From an uncultured Peptococcaceae bacterium (GTDB taxonomy: Bacteria > Bacillota > Desulfotomaculia > Desulfotomaculales > Desulfocucumaceae), in NCBI GenBank assembly GCA_958417755.1, contig CATZDY010000134.1, positions 1 to 6,684 on the forward strand: a stretch of DNA of 6,684 nucleotides, written 5' to 3'. Both the position numbers and the translations under genes were made by a program. The notes under the pieces were generated by a model. That model saw only the letters and a program-made list of their open reading frames with translations, was not told the origin of the DNA and made no database searches. Of the stretch, positions 1 through 6,336 are shown piece by piece (the first letter of the stretch is position 1; the number at the start of each line of letters is the position of its first letter).

Positions 1-580
1 AGAGCTGCCCCCAGAAAATTCCCCAGGGCAAGATAATAGCCCTACAGCAGAAACACCAAAAGGCAGGGATCTAGAACCTAAAACACCTCCTGATAACAAG
101 GAACAAACTTCTCCTCTCCCAGCATCGGATTTGGTTTTGCTGAACCAAAAAGAATTAAAGGTAAACAATACCTTGTTGAAATTGGCTGCTGATAATCCTG
201 CTGCTACCATAGAACAAGTAAGGGAAATTGCCATGCAAAAGGGCGGCACCATCACCCAAAGCACTGGCAAAGGAGGGGGAGACCTGCCAGTGGGCAGCAT
301 TACTGTCACAATGTCTACTGCCAATAGCGATGGTTTTATCCAAACCATTTCTGCTTTAGGAAAGGTTATCAACAAAACAGAGGAATCCCCTGTTGATTTG
401 ACATACCGCTACAAAGATGCGGTGAGTCGGTATGAAGAATTAAGCGCTTTGTTAAAAGAAAACAAATCCATTGATGCCAGCCTACAGACTGAATACACTA
501 CTTTATACAATCAAATCAAAGACTGGCAGGAACAAGCAAACAAGCATACCATTACCATTTGGGTGGAAAAAAGCAAGTAA
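1..580 (+). CDS. DUF4349-like domain protein, C-terminal part (5' end outside window)
   Basis: The frame is open from the left edge (first full codon at position 2) to the TAA at 578-580, giving 192 residues, so the true start lies upstream. The TTG at 131 is not needed as a start. Residues 1-43 are a low-complexity linker rich in Pro, Glu, Asn and Ser. The next roughly 145 residues show the DUF4349 pattern: a beta segment (NNTLLKLAADNP), a helix, a 'GGTITQS' strand, 'GSITVTMS', 'ISALGKVINKTEESPVDLTY' and then a helical, coiled-coil-like stretch ending in a strand (TITIWVEK). In this family such domains are usually extracytoplasmic, on membrane-anchored proteins. Here no membrane helix follows the domain, so any anchor must be N-terminal. 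An anti-sigma-factor architecture (zinc finger, helix, linker, sensor domain) is possible but is only inference. The gene is convergent with the protease gene and ends just before a strong terminator. Confidence 0.65.
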   Translation, partial: ELPPENSPGQDNSPTAETPKGRDLEPKTPPDNKEQTSPLPASDLVLLNQKELKVNNTLLKLAADNPAATIEQVREIAMQKGGTITQSTGKGGGDLPVGSITVTMSTANSDGFIQTISALGKVINKTEESPVDLTYRYKDAVSRYEELSALLKENKSIDASLQTEYTTLYNQIKDWQEQANKHTITIWVEKSK

Positions 581-600
581 TCTTAGCATAAAAATCATAT

Positions 601-641
601 AAAAAAGAGCTGCCAGATTCATTTCTGGCAGCTCTTTTTTT
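601..641 (+). terminator. Rho-independent terminator, probably bidirectional
   Basis: Positions 607-617 (GAGCTGCCAGA) pair perfectly with 624-634 around a six-base loop (618-623). The stem is extended by A601-606 pairing with T635-640. It lies 21 bases after the stop of the DUF4349-like gene and is followed by a T run (635-641). The A run on the left becomes a T run on the minus strand, so the same hairpin can also stop transcripts of the convergent protease gene, which ends about 170 bases away. No better minus-strand terminator is visible in 646-808. Confidence 0.92.
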
Positions 642-695
642 CTTCCTTCTATCCCTCTCTACTATAAAGATGTTCCGAATCTCCCTTTGCACTTT

Positions 696-800
696 CTAAA
701 ACTCTCTAAGCCAAAGATAAAGCATCAAAACAAGCGACATAGGATTCACATTTACAGCAAACGCCATGATGCTTTCTAAAGTTTTCATCAAGCCAAACAT
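696..800 (-). CDS. Possible 34-residue hydrophobic peptide (doubtful)
   Basis: On the minus strand an ATG at 798-800 opens a 34-codon frame ending in TAG at 696-698. The peptide has a short amphipathic start (MFGLMKTLESIMAF) and a hydrophobic stretch (NPMSLVLMLYLWLREF), which would suit a small membrane peptide. It begins 8 bases after the protease stop codon, so translational coupling is conceivable. Against it, the bases just before the ATG (AAACCTTTCC) contain no recognisable ribosome binding site, and short frames like this arise by chance. I do not recognise the peptide. It is listed because it is the only frame with protein-like composition in the 646-808 gap. Confidence 0.2.
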   Translation of the reverse strand: MFGLMKTLESIMAFAVNVNPMSLVLMLYLWLREF

Positions 801-808
801 GGAAAGGT

Positions 809-3800
809 TTATTGCATACTCTCTTCTGGTGCTAGACTTTGCTCTATTTCCTTTAAAAGCTCCCTAAGGGCAGCAGCAGCTTCCGCCCGGCTGGCTGTTT
901 TTTGAGGGTCAGATACTTTTGTGCTGTCTCCCTGGAGAATCCCCTCCAGCCGAAAACTTCGTTGATCCATTTCTACAATATGCAGCAGCCTGTTCTCCCT
1001 GGATGTATCACTTTGCAGGCCCAGGGAAGGGCCCAAATTGCGCCGGAAATTCCCTACAAGTCTGGCCAATTCCCCCCGGGTCAATGCTTCATCTGGCCGG
1101 AAGTTGTGATACACATTCAATTCCATCACCCCCATGGCCACACACCAATATACACTGGTTTTAGCCCAAGAAGCTATTTTCTCCTCATCTGCTGCACCCA
1201 ATTTGCCATTAACATCATTTTTCCAATTAAAACAATTGGCCAATAACACCGCCATTTCTTCCCTTCGAATGGGCGCATCTGGCTTTACAGTCCCATCCGC
1301 ATATCCCTTTAACATACCTTGATTGGCTAAGGCCAACATATCCTCCGCAGCCCAATGGCCCTCTAAATCCTTAAATTGGTTCTCTTCTTTTGGCTGTAGG
1401 GTCAGGTATTTGCCATTGACTTCTCCGGTCTGGCGATTCACAGCTACAATTCTAACCCCTTCCTCCCCGTCCTCGGGAATAAAGGAATAGGAGAAATTCC
1501 CGTTTCGTTCAGGACTGATGACCACGGGCAAATGATTCTTCCGCCATATATACAAAACTTCTCCCTGGGTATTGCCAGCAATATAATATTGCCCTGTCAA
1601 TGGCAAGGCCACATATTGCAAAGCCGGTGATTCGGGAACAAAGGATTTCTCGCTCCACAGGGAAGCCACCACCATCTCCCCTTGTCCGTCAAAAAGAGTA
1701 ATGGCGCTAATGGGTTCTCCCTTGACAAAATCAACAGGCATCACCGGATAACCATTCTTTTCATAACTAGCTCTGTTGCTGGCAGCATATTCTCTGCCAT
1801 CCTTTAAAATCATTTGATTGGCTGTTAACTGGGCCAATTCTCCGGTAATTTGCTCTGCTTTTTCCGCCACTTTGATTCCTTGCACTTCTCCTGTTTGGGG
1901 AGATAAAAGCAACATGGCCCAAATATCCGAAGCACCTTGCAAAGAGGCTAAGGTGTCCTCTGTTCCCCAACGAATGACTGTGGCCTTGTCAGCGATTTTA
2001 TAAATATGAAAACCGCTTTTTACATCATTAAAATACAGCTCCTGGTCAGCATTGCTAATAAACACCACCTGGCCATAGGCAGTATTGCTACAAACTGCTA
2101 CCCCCAGAGCAATACTCTCGCTGTCCGGGGCTAACATGATGCTGGCTGTTTGTCCAGTTTGCAGGCTCCCCAGCCTGGCCATTTCCCCATCCACCAGAAT
2201 AGACGCTTCGGGAGATAGCTCATACTTTTTCCCATTATCCAATAAAATCTCTTTGCTCCCTGTCAGCACACTCTCAATATTCCCCACCACAATATTCCGC
2301 TCAAAGGTAACCCCTTGGATTTGCTGGGTAAAGGAATCCACCACCAAATTTACCTGCATGCCCGGGATGATATCCTGGTAATCCCCCATTTCCAAAGGTC
2401 CAAAGGCACTCAAAAAAGGATCCGAATCCTGGATGTGATAATTGTTTTCATACGCAGCATCATCCGCAATGGTAAAGGTTCCGGAAATTCCTTCTAATTG
2501 TAAAGTTTTATGATTGGCATCTCCCACCTTGGTTACAATACCCGTATACATGGCATATTGCACATTGATCCGTTGCAAGGTTTGGGTCAAGGGATCCACC
2601 ACCCCAGTCACCCCAGCCCCCAAGGGGATATCCTGGATTTTATCTGTCTGTTGCCCGTTGACCATACAAAGGGCCTGGCCATCTTGTAGATAGCCCCCGG
2701 ACCGCAATTCCTTTTTGGCTGTGTACCATAAGGTACCCTGGTTTGTCTCCCGATAGCCTGCCCCCGGGGGATGCCAATTCCGTCCAACAATATAACGTCG
2801 GCCATTGACAATGTATTCCCGATACCCCTGGCGCACAGGTTCGTTGCCTCCAGCAACAGCACCATCCACAATAAAAAGTGCGGAGCCAGGGGTTTCTCCA
2901 TCTGTTTCCACCAAACCAGTACTGGGCAACTGCCCGTAAGCCAAGGCAAAGGATTGCCCACTGGGGCTCAATCTGGAAGAAACATAATTGGCTTTTACCC
3001 GAATTACATATTCCCCCACTTCTGGGGTGGGAATATAAATCTGTTCCACTGTATTGAGAGCATCCGCTGTTCCGGTATGCAGGAAATGATTTCCCCATAT
3101 CCTTTGGCCACTGGGGCTTATGATTTCCAAATCCAAATCATTGACCAAGGTATTGGGACTGGCATCTTCTGGAGCCGGATCGCTCCAAACCAAGGTTGCC
3201 TTGAACATATTGCTGGGGGTATTTACCATAAAGCTATATTCTTGGGCATTGCCTGTCTGCAAGCCATCCTTTTCATCCAGCAATTTCATGGTTTTTTCTT
3301 TTAACGCAATGGCTGGGGAGGTGAGATCCAAGATACCGAATCCCTCTTGGGATGGCCCATGGGGGGTTCGGGCTCCATTGATTAGCAAAGCTTTAACCAA
3401 AGCAGCGGAAGGAGTGTACATTTGCATTTCTGTGCGCAGCAATTCCCGCATCAAGGCAGCTCCTCCACCAGTGACAGCTGCTGCCATGCTGGTACCTTGC
3501 ATGCTTATATATTGGGGAAACCCAGTTAAATTACCTGGTACAACCGTGGATTTTGCTGAAACAATAGAGGTTCCCGGAGCCAAAAGCTCTGGCTTTATCC
3601 GTCCATCCTTGGTAGGCCCTCGGCTGGAGAAAGACGCCGCTTTTTCTCCATCTGTATTTTCTGCATCCAAAGCAGGCCGCGGACTGATCGACGCTCCCAC
3701 CACCAAGGCGTTTTTGCTGTTAGCTTCTGCGGTTAAGGTCCCCTTTTGGCCTCCATTGTTTCCAGCTGCCAAGACAACTAAAAAATCCTGATATTTGTTC

Positions 3801-4375
3801 ACATATGTATCAATCTGTTTGGCATTGTCGCCATAAGTATTACTCCCACCTCCCCAGGCATCCACATGGATTCTGGCCCCAGCTTCATAGGCTGGGGTAA
3901 ACAGGGTCTCCAGGGCAGGTACAACAAGTTTGTTTTGCTTGTTCAAGAGACCCTGGAAATACACACTGGCCCCAGGGGCTATTCCCTGCCATTGCCCTTC
4001 AGAAGCCTTGCCAGTACCTGCAATGGTGGCAGCCATATGCGTTCCGTGTCCTGAGGGATCATCTGCCTTTTCCCGGTCTGCCCAAGGTTTCAACATCACC
4101 ACTTTGGGCCTTTGGCCTTCCAAGCTTTGTAAATCCGGGTGAATATCTGAAACAGAGCCCTTGTCAAGCCCGCTATCCGCTAAGGCCACGATTTCCCCTT
4201 GCCCGGTTAAGCCTTCTGGGGTAAACATCCCCGGAGCTCTGATAAAGGTAGCTCCGGTGATATCCCCTGCCCGATCATTTAAAAAACCAATATCCGCCTC
4301 TGGATGCTGATGCGGCCAACACACCAACATGGCCAGCACAAATAATGAGGTCAAACCTAGCAAAATTTTTTTCAA
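809..4375 (-). CDS. Cell-surface subtilisin-like (S8, KP-43 type) serine protease with SLH modules
   Basis: This 1188-residue protein is a secreted serine endopeptidase predicted to be held at the cell wall. Residues 1-20 are a signal peptide (MKK followed by a hydrophobic core). Residues 33-352 form the S8 catalytic domain, with Asp67 (ALADSGLD), His110 (GHGTHMA), oxyanion Asn206 (AAGNNGG) and Ser296 (GTSMAAA). Segments such as AGARIH, FSSRGPTKDGRIKPE and LAPGTSI resemble Bacillus KP-43. Residues 378-481 match the KP-43 C-terminal beta-barrel (ATLVWSDPAP, LVNDLDLEI, VGEYVIRVKA). Residues 485-906 are beta-rich with about four degenerate repeats, and 907-998 may be an Ig-like fold. Residues 1001-1051 are a clear SLH module (FKDLEGHWA, GYADGTVKP), 1063-1112 a second, and 1130-1175 a degenerate third. 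The start is TTG, supported by GAGGG six bases upstream and by the signal peptide directly after it. Odd points are the missing propeptide and Ala300 in place of the usual proline. The natural substrate is unknown. Confidence 0.93.
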   Translation of the reverse strand: MKKILLGLTSLFVLAMLVCWPHQHPEADIGFLNDRAGDITGATFIRAPGMFTPEGLTGQGEIVALADSGLDKGSVSDIHPDLQSLEGQRPKVVMLKPWADREKADDPSGHGTHMAATIAGTGKASEGQWQGIAPGASVYFQGLLNKQNKLVVPALETLFTPAYEAGARIHVDAWGGGSNTYGDNAKQIDTYVNKYQDFLVVLAAGNNGGQKGTLTAEANSKNALVVGASISPRPALDAENTDGEKAASFSSRGPTKDGRIKPELLAPGTSIVSAKSTVVPGNLTGFPQYISMQGTSMAAAVTGGGAALMRELLRTEMQMYTPSAALVKALLINGARTPHGPSQEGFGILDLTSPAIALKEKTMKLLDEKDGLQTGNAQEYSFMVNTPSNMFKATLVWSDPAPEDASPNTLVNDLDLEIISPSGQRIWGNHFLHTGTADALNTVEQIYIPTPEVGEYVIRVKANYVSSRLSPSGQSFALAYGQLPSTGLVETDGETPGSALFIVDGAVAGGNEPVRQGYREYIVNGRRYIVGRNWHPPGAGYRETNQGTLWYTAKKELRSGGYLQDGQALCMVNGQQTDKIQDIPLGAGVTGVVDPLTQTLQRINVQYAMYTGIVTKVGDANHKTLQLEGISGTFTIADDAAYENNYHIQDSDPFLSAFGPLEMGDYQDIIPGMQVNLVVDSFTQQIQGVTFERNIVVGNIESVLTGSKEILLDNGKKYELSPEASILVDGEMARLGSLQTGQTASIMLAPDSESIALGVAVCSNTAYGQVVFISNADQELYFNDVKSGFHIYKIADKATVIRWGTEDTLASLQGASDIWAMLLLSPQTGEVQGIKVAEKAEQITGELAQLTANQMILKDGREYAASNRASYEKNGYPVMPVDFVKGEPISAITLFDGQGEMVVASLWSEKSFVPESPALQYVALPLTGQYYIAGNTQGEVLYIWRKNHLPVVISPERNGNFSYSFIPEDGEEGVRIVAVNRQTGEVNGKYLTLQPKEENQFKDLEGHWAAEDMLALANQGMLKGYADGTVKPDAPIRREEMAVLLANCFNWKNDVNGKLGAADEEKIASWAKTSVYWCVAMGVMELNVYHNFRPDEALTRGELARLVGNFRRNLGPSLGLQSDTSRENRLLHIVEMDQRSFRLEGILQGDSTKVSDPQKTASRAEAAAALRELLKEIEQSLAPEESMQ

Positions 4376-4381
4376 ACCAAA

Positions 4382-4386
4382 CCCTC
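4382..4386 (-). promoter_or_regulatory. Ribosome binding site of the protease (sets its TTG start)
   Basis: GAGGG on the minus strand lies six bases before the TTG at 4373-4375. The codons that follow give a normal signal peptide, so this site supports the TTG start. The TGA stop of the possible upstream ORF (4385-4387) overlaps this site by two bases. Confidence 0.7.
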
Positions 4387-4471
4387 AATTCTGCTCCAAG
4401 CTGTTGACATCCAACTGTTTATATTTTCTTTGGCTGATAAGTTGCTTATCGAAACAATATCCCTGCAACAT
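4385..4471 (-). CDS. Possible 28-residue upstream ORF or leader peptide of the protease
   Basis: An ATG at 4469-4471 (minus strand) opens a 28-codon frame ending in TGA at 4385-4387. It is preceded by AAAGGA with a five-base spacer (TTGGT), a reasonable ribosome binding site. The peptide begins MLQGYCFDKQLISQ and ends VNSLEQN. It is polar, with one cysteine and no signal or membrane segment. Its stop codon overlaps the GAGGG site of the protease, so ribosomes ending here could restart on the protease. I do not recognise the family. A chance frame remains quite possible, since no codon conservation can be tested from one sequence. Confidence 0.35.
   Translation of the reverse strand: MLQGYCFDKQLISQRKYKQLDVNSLEQN
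4436..4450. repeat. 15-bp inverted repeat upstream of the protease
   Basis: GATAAGTTGCTTATC is a perfect 6-3-6 dyad centred about 68 bases before the protease start codon. It could be an operator half-site pair for the protease promoter. It also falls within the possible upstream ORF. No convincing vegetative promoter could be placed next to it, so a regulatory role is only inferred. Confidence 0.35.
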
Positions 4472-4621
4472 ACCAATCCTTTAAGCCCCTTGACAGCACT
4501 ACAGATTTGCTTCCCCTTCCTCCAATCTACACATCCGCTCCAGGCGTTTCTTTACCATCCGGCTCTTGGGGTAGAACTAAAAATAACCCAATATAAAAGA
4601 CGTAAAACAAAGGAAAAAAGT

Positions 4622-4668
4622 CACGCCTTGGGGCGAAAAAAATAAAAAAGCAGGTTATTTGGCCTGCC
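4622..4668 (-). terminator. Rho-independent terminator of mreB, with a second small hairpin behind it
   Basis: On the minus strand GCAGG (4663-4667) pairs with CCTGC (4650-4654) across an eight-base loop and runs straight into a long T tract (TTTTTTATTTTTTT, 4636-4649). A second short hairpin follows, CGCC-CCAA-GGCG (4624-4635), and then TGAC and another T run. The main hairpin lies about 95 bases after the mreB stop and separates mreB from the protease. The rest of this 386-base gap holds the possible upstream ORF and the dyad. I see nothing else convincing in it. Confidence 0.8.
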
Positions 4669-4761
4669 TTCTTGTCAATTACCACTTTTTTATGATTTCG
4701 TCATCCGCCACTTACTTCCTGCCGGAACTTATTGGATCCCCAAATTTCCCATATTTTTTCC

Positions 4762-5796
4762 TTATTTCGAACGCCCGTCTTTCACATATTTAGCTGCCAC
4801 ATTGGATTTTGCCAATACATCCATCATTTCTAGGGCTCTCCCGGTTCCCAAGGCTACACAAGCTAAGGGATCCTCTGCCACATACACCGGCAACTTGGTT
4901 TCATGGCTTAGCAAAGCGTCAATGCCCTGTAGCAGAGCCCCCCCGCCGGTGAGAATAATCCCTTTGTTGATGATATCTGCTGCCAATTCTGGTAAGGTAT
5001 ATTCCAATACTTCCTTGACAGCTCCCACCATGGCTTCCAAGGGTTCTACTATGGCTTCATGGACTTGGGAGCTGGTGATGACAATACTCCGGGGCAAGCC
5101 GGAAATCAAATCCCTGCCCCGCACCTCATAGGATTGCTCCGCCGTGGCTTGGGGAAAAGCTGTGCCTATTTCAATTTTTATAGCCTCTGCACTGCTTTCT
5201 CCAATGGCCAAATTAAATTCCCGCCGCACATAACGCACAATGGAATCATCAAATTTATCGCCCCCCACCCGCAGGGAACGATTGACCACAATACCTCCCA
5301 AAGAAAGCACTGCCACATCCGTGGTCCCGCCGCCAATGTCCACCACCATATTGCCCGAAGGCTCAGAAATATCCAACCCTGCCCCCAGGGCAGCAGCCAA
5401 AGGTTCCTCCACCACGTAAGCAGCTTTGGCCCCAGCCTGGATGGCAGCTTGACGCACAGCCCGTTCTTCAACACCAGTAATTTCTGAAGGAATACAGATC
5501 ATAATGCGGGGACGGCTCATCAACTTTTTGATACCCACTTTATGCAAAAAAAAGCGCAGCATTTTCTCTGTCATATTATAATCAGCAATAACACCCTCTT
5601 GCAGTGGTCGTATCACTTCAATATTGGATGGTGTACGGCCCAACATTTTGCGGGCCTCATACCCTACGGCTACAATCTCTCCATTATCCCTATTGATGGT
5701 CACCACCGAAGGTTCTTGCAGCACCACGCCTTTTCCCTTCAAATAGACCAACACATTGGCAGTGCCCAAATCCACTCCTATATCAGTGGTAAACAT
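4762..5796 (-). CDS. mreB: Rod shape-determining protein MreB/Mbl (bacterial actin)
   Basis: This is a full-length 344-residue bacterial actin homologue. Proteins of this family form membrane-bound, nucleotide-dependent filaments on the inner face of the membrane and guide elongation-type peptidoglycan synthesis. The actin signatures are present: phosphate-1 at residues 5-17 (DIGVDLGTANVLV), the EEPLAAALGAG segment with the conserved glutamates 130-131, phosphate-2 at 153-160 (DIGGGTTD), GDKFD at 179-183, RGRDLISGLPR at 226-236, and the adenosine motif at 281-293 (ILTGGGALLQGID). The ATG is preceded by AAAGGGG with a rather long ten-base spacer. The position directly after spoIIID matches mbl of Bacillus subtilis, and the N-terminus (MFTTDIGVDLGTANVLVY) is also Mbl-like, so mbl is an equally good name. 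The C-terminal tail after residue 330 is a few residues longer than usual. The gene ends before its own terminator and is probably transcribed alone or with spoIIID. Confidence 0.96.
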   Translation of the reverse strand: MFTTDIGVDLGTANVLVYLKGKGVVLQEPSVVTINRDNGEIVAVGYEARKMLGRTPSNIEVIRPLQEGVIADYNMTEKMLRFFLHKVGIKKLMSRPRIMICIPSEITGVEERAVRQAAIQAGAKAAYVVEEPLAAALGAGLDISEPSGNMVVDIGGGTTDVAVLSLGGIVVNRSLRVGGDKFDDSIVRYVRREFNLAIGESSAEAIKIEIGTAFPQATAEQSYEVRGRDLISGLPRSIVITSSQVHEAIVEPLEAMVGAVKEVLEYTLPELAADIINKGIILTGGGALLQGIDALLSHETKLPVYVAEDPLACVALGTGRALEMMDVLAKSNVAAKYVKDGRSK

Positions 5797-5893
5797 AAAA
5801 GATTTTCCCCTTTCATTTGCCTCTCTATCCTTCCCCCCATGTATAGCGACTTATCGTAGCCTTATGGAAAGCAATTTTCTTCTTTAATCGAAA

Positions 5894-5923
5894 ACATTCT
5901 ACAAATTATGGGGAAAAACCTTT
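5894..5923 (-). promoter_or_regulatory. Candidate sigma-H-like promoter of mreB
   Basis: On the minus strand AAAGGTTTT (5915-5923) fits the Bacillus sigma-H -35 pattern RnAGGAwww at eight of nine positions. After 12 bases it is followed by GTAGAATGT (5894-5902), which contains the -10 core RnnGAAT. It lies about 100 bases before the mreB start in the 146-base gap after spoIIID. No good sigma-A promoter was found in that gap. The match was made by eye and could be chance. Confidence 0.35.
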
Positions 5924-5936
5924 TATGCCTGCATAA
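5923..5936. repeat. Short inverted repeat after spoIIID
   Basis: TTATGCCTGCATAA is a perfect 6-2-6 dyad just after the spoIIID stop. On the minus strand it is followed by AAGGTTTTTCCCC, so it could act as a weak terminator of spoIIID or as a protein-binding site next to the candidate mreB promoter. The stem is AT-rich and short, and its role is open. Confidence 0.3.
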
Positions 5937-5942
5937 TAAATC

Positions 5943-6194
5943 TCAAGACATCTTTTTATATTTTTTCCTGGTAGCCTCTCCTCCCCTCAAATGCCGCTCT
6001 GCCTTGTTGCGCTCCAATACCACTTTCACTTCCCTGGCTAACTCTTTGTTGAGTGATGGCAATCTTTCTGTCATATCTTTATGTACAGTACTTTTGCTCA
6101 CATTAAATTTTTGAGCTGCGAATCGAACAGTGGCATTTGTTTCTAAGATAAACTGACATATATCCAACACTCTTTTCTGTATATATTCTTGCAC
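5943..6194 (-). CDS. spoIIID: Sporulation transcriptional regulator SpoIIID
   Basis: This 83-residue protein is the small DNA-binding regulator that acts in the mother cell during sporulation, activating or repressing many sigma-E-dependent genes and helping switch to sigma-K. The match to the family is clear along its length: MQEYIQKR at the start, the helix-turn-helix at about residues 23-43 (RFAAQKFNVSKSTVHKDMTE), then RLPSLNKELAREVK and the basic C-terminal RHLRGGEATRKKYKK that contributes to DNA binding. It is about ten residues shorter than the 93-residue Bacillus protein because it lacks the acidic tail. The start is GTG at 6192-6194, supported by GGGGGAGGG seven bases upstream and by alignment to the family N-terminus. 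It lies between spoIID and mreB on the same strand with its own candidate promoter. Confidence 0.97.
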   Translation of the reverse strand: MQEYIQKRVLDICQFILETNATVRFAAQKFNVSKSTVHKDMTERLPSLNKELAREVKVVLERNKAERHLRGGEATRKKYKKMS

Positions 6195-6201
6195 CAGCTT
6201 A

Positions 6202-6210
6202 CCCTCCCCC
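6202..6210 (-). promoter_or_regulatory. Strong ribosome binding site of spoIIID (sets its GTG start)
   Basis: GGGGGAGGG on the minus strand lies seven bases before the GTG at 6192-6194. The strength and spacing of the site fix this GTG as the start. Confidence 0.8.
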
Positions 6211-6294
6211 TGGAGGGCGACGAAGGCTTATGAAAAGTCTTTTAAAAAACGGTCTGCCCATCGGCTAACCCCTCCCCGGCGATAACTCATTACA

Positions 6295-6323
6295 TGTATA
6301 TGCCAGGCTCCGGGATAAATACC
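6295..6323 (-). promoter_or_regulatory. Candidate sigma-E-like promoter of spoIIID
   Basis: On the minus strand GGTATTT (6317-6323), a 14-base spacer and CATATACA (6295-6302) resemble the Bacillus sigma-E pattern (kmATATT, 14-15 bases, CATACAnT). Transcription would start near 6287 and leave a leader of about 90 bases before the GTG. spoIIID is sigma-E-dependent in Bacillus subtilis, so the placement makes biological sense, but the assignment is by eye. Confidence 0.4.
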
Positions 6324-6336
6324 CTGGAACAAGGGG

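Noticed and set aside
721..773. AGCATCA...TGATGCT inverted repeat in the gap after the protease
   Set aside because: The 7-base arms are separated by about 39 bases and there is no T run. The shared hairpin at 601-641 is a much better terminator.
3120..3791. 223-codon plus-strand frame opposite the protease
   Set aside because: It is a shadow of the protease coding sequence. The minus-strand frame has all S8 catalytic motifs, while the plus-strand product has no recognisable domain or ribosome binding site.
809..4375. Protease as a lipoprotein, from the cysteine at residue 19
   Set aside because: The residues before it (M-L-V) do not form a lipobox, which needs a small residue just before the cysteine. 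The C-terminal SLH modules explain surface anchoring.
4404..4425. Plus-strand TTGACA with a nearby TATATT
   Set aside because: The spacer is only ten bases and no plus-strand gene follows, so it is not a working sigma-A promoter.
4385..4558. Possible remnant of a Spo0E-like phosphatase upstream of the protease
   Set aside because: The minus-strand pieces MVKKRLERMCRLEEGEANL (4499-4558), a GLKD segment in another frame and ISQ...QLD (in 4385-4471) vaguely recall the two Spo0E helices, but they need two frame changes and the SQxLD spacing is wrong. Probably chance.
4430..4645. 71-codon plus-strand frame in the gap between the protease and mreB
   Set aside because: It starts at TTG without a ribosome binding site, runs through the mreB terminator hairpins, overlaps the better-supported short minus-strand frame, and does not resemble a protein family.
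5059..5487. 142-codon plus-strand frame opposite mreB
   Set aside because: It lies entirely within mreB, whose minus-strand product matches the family from end to end.
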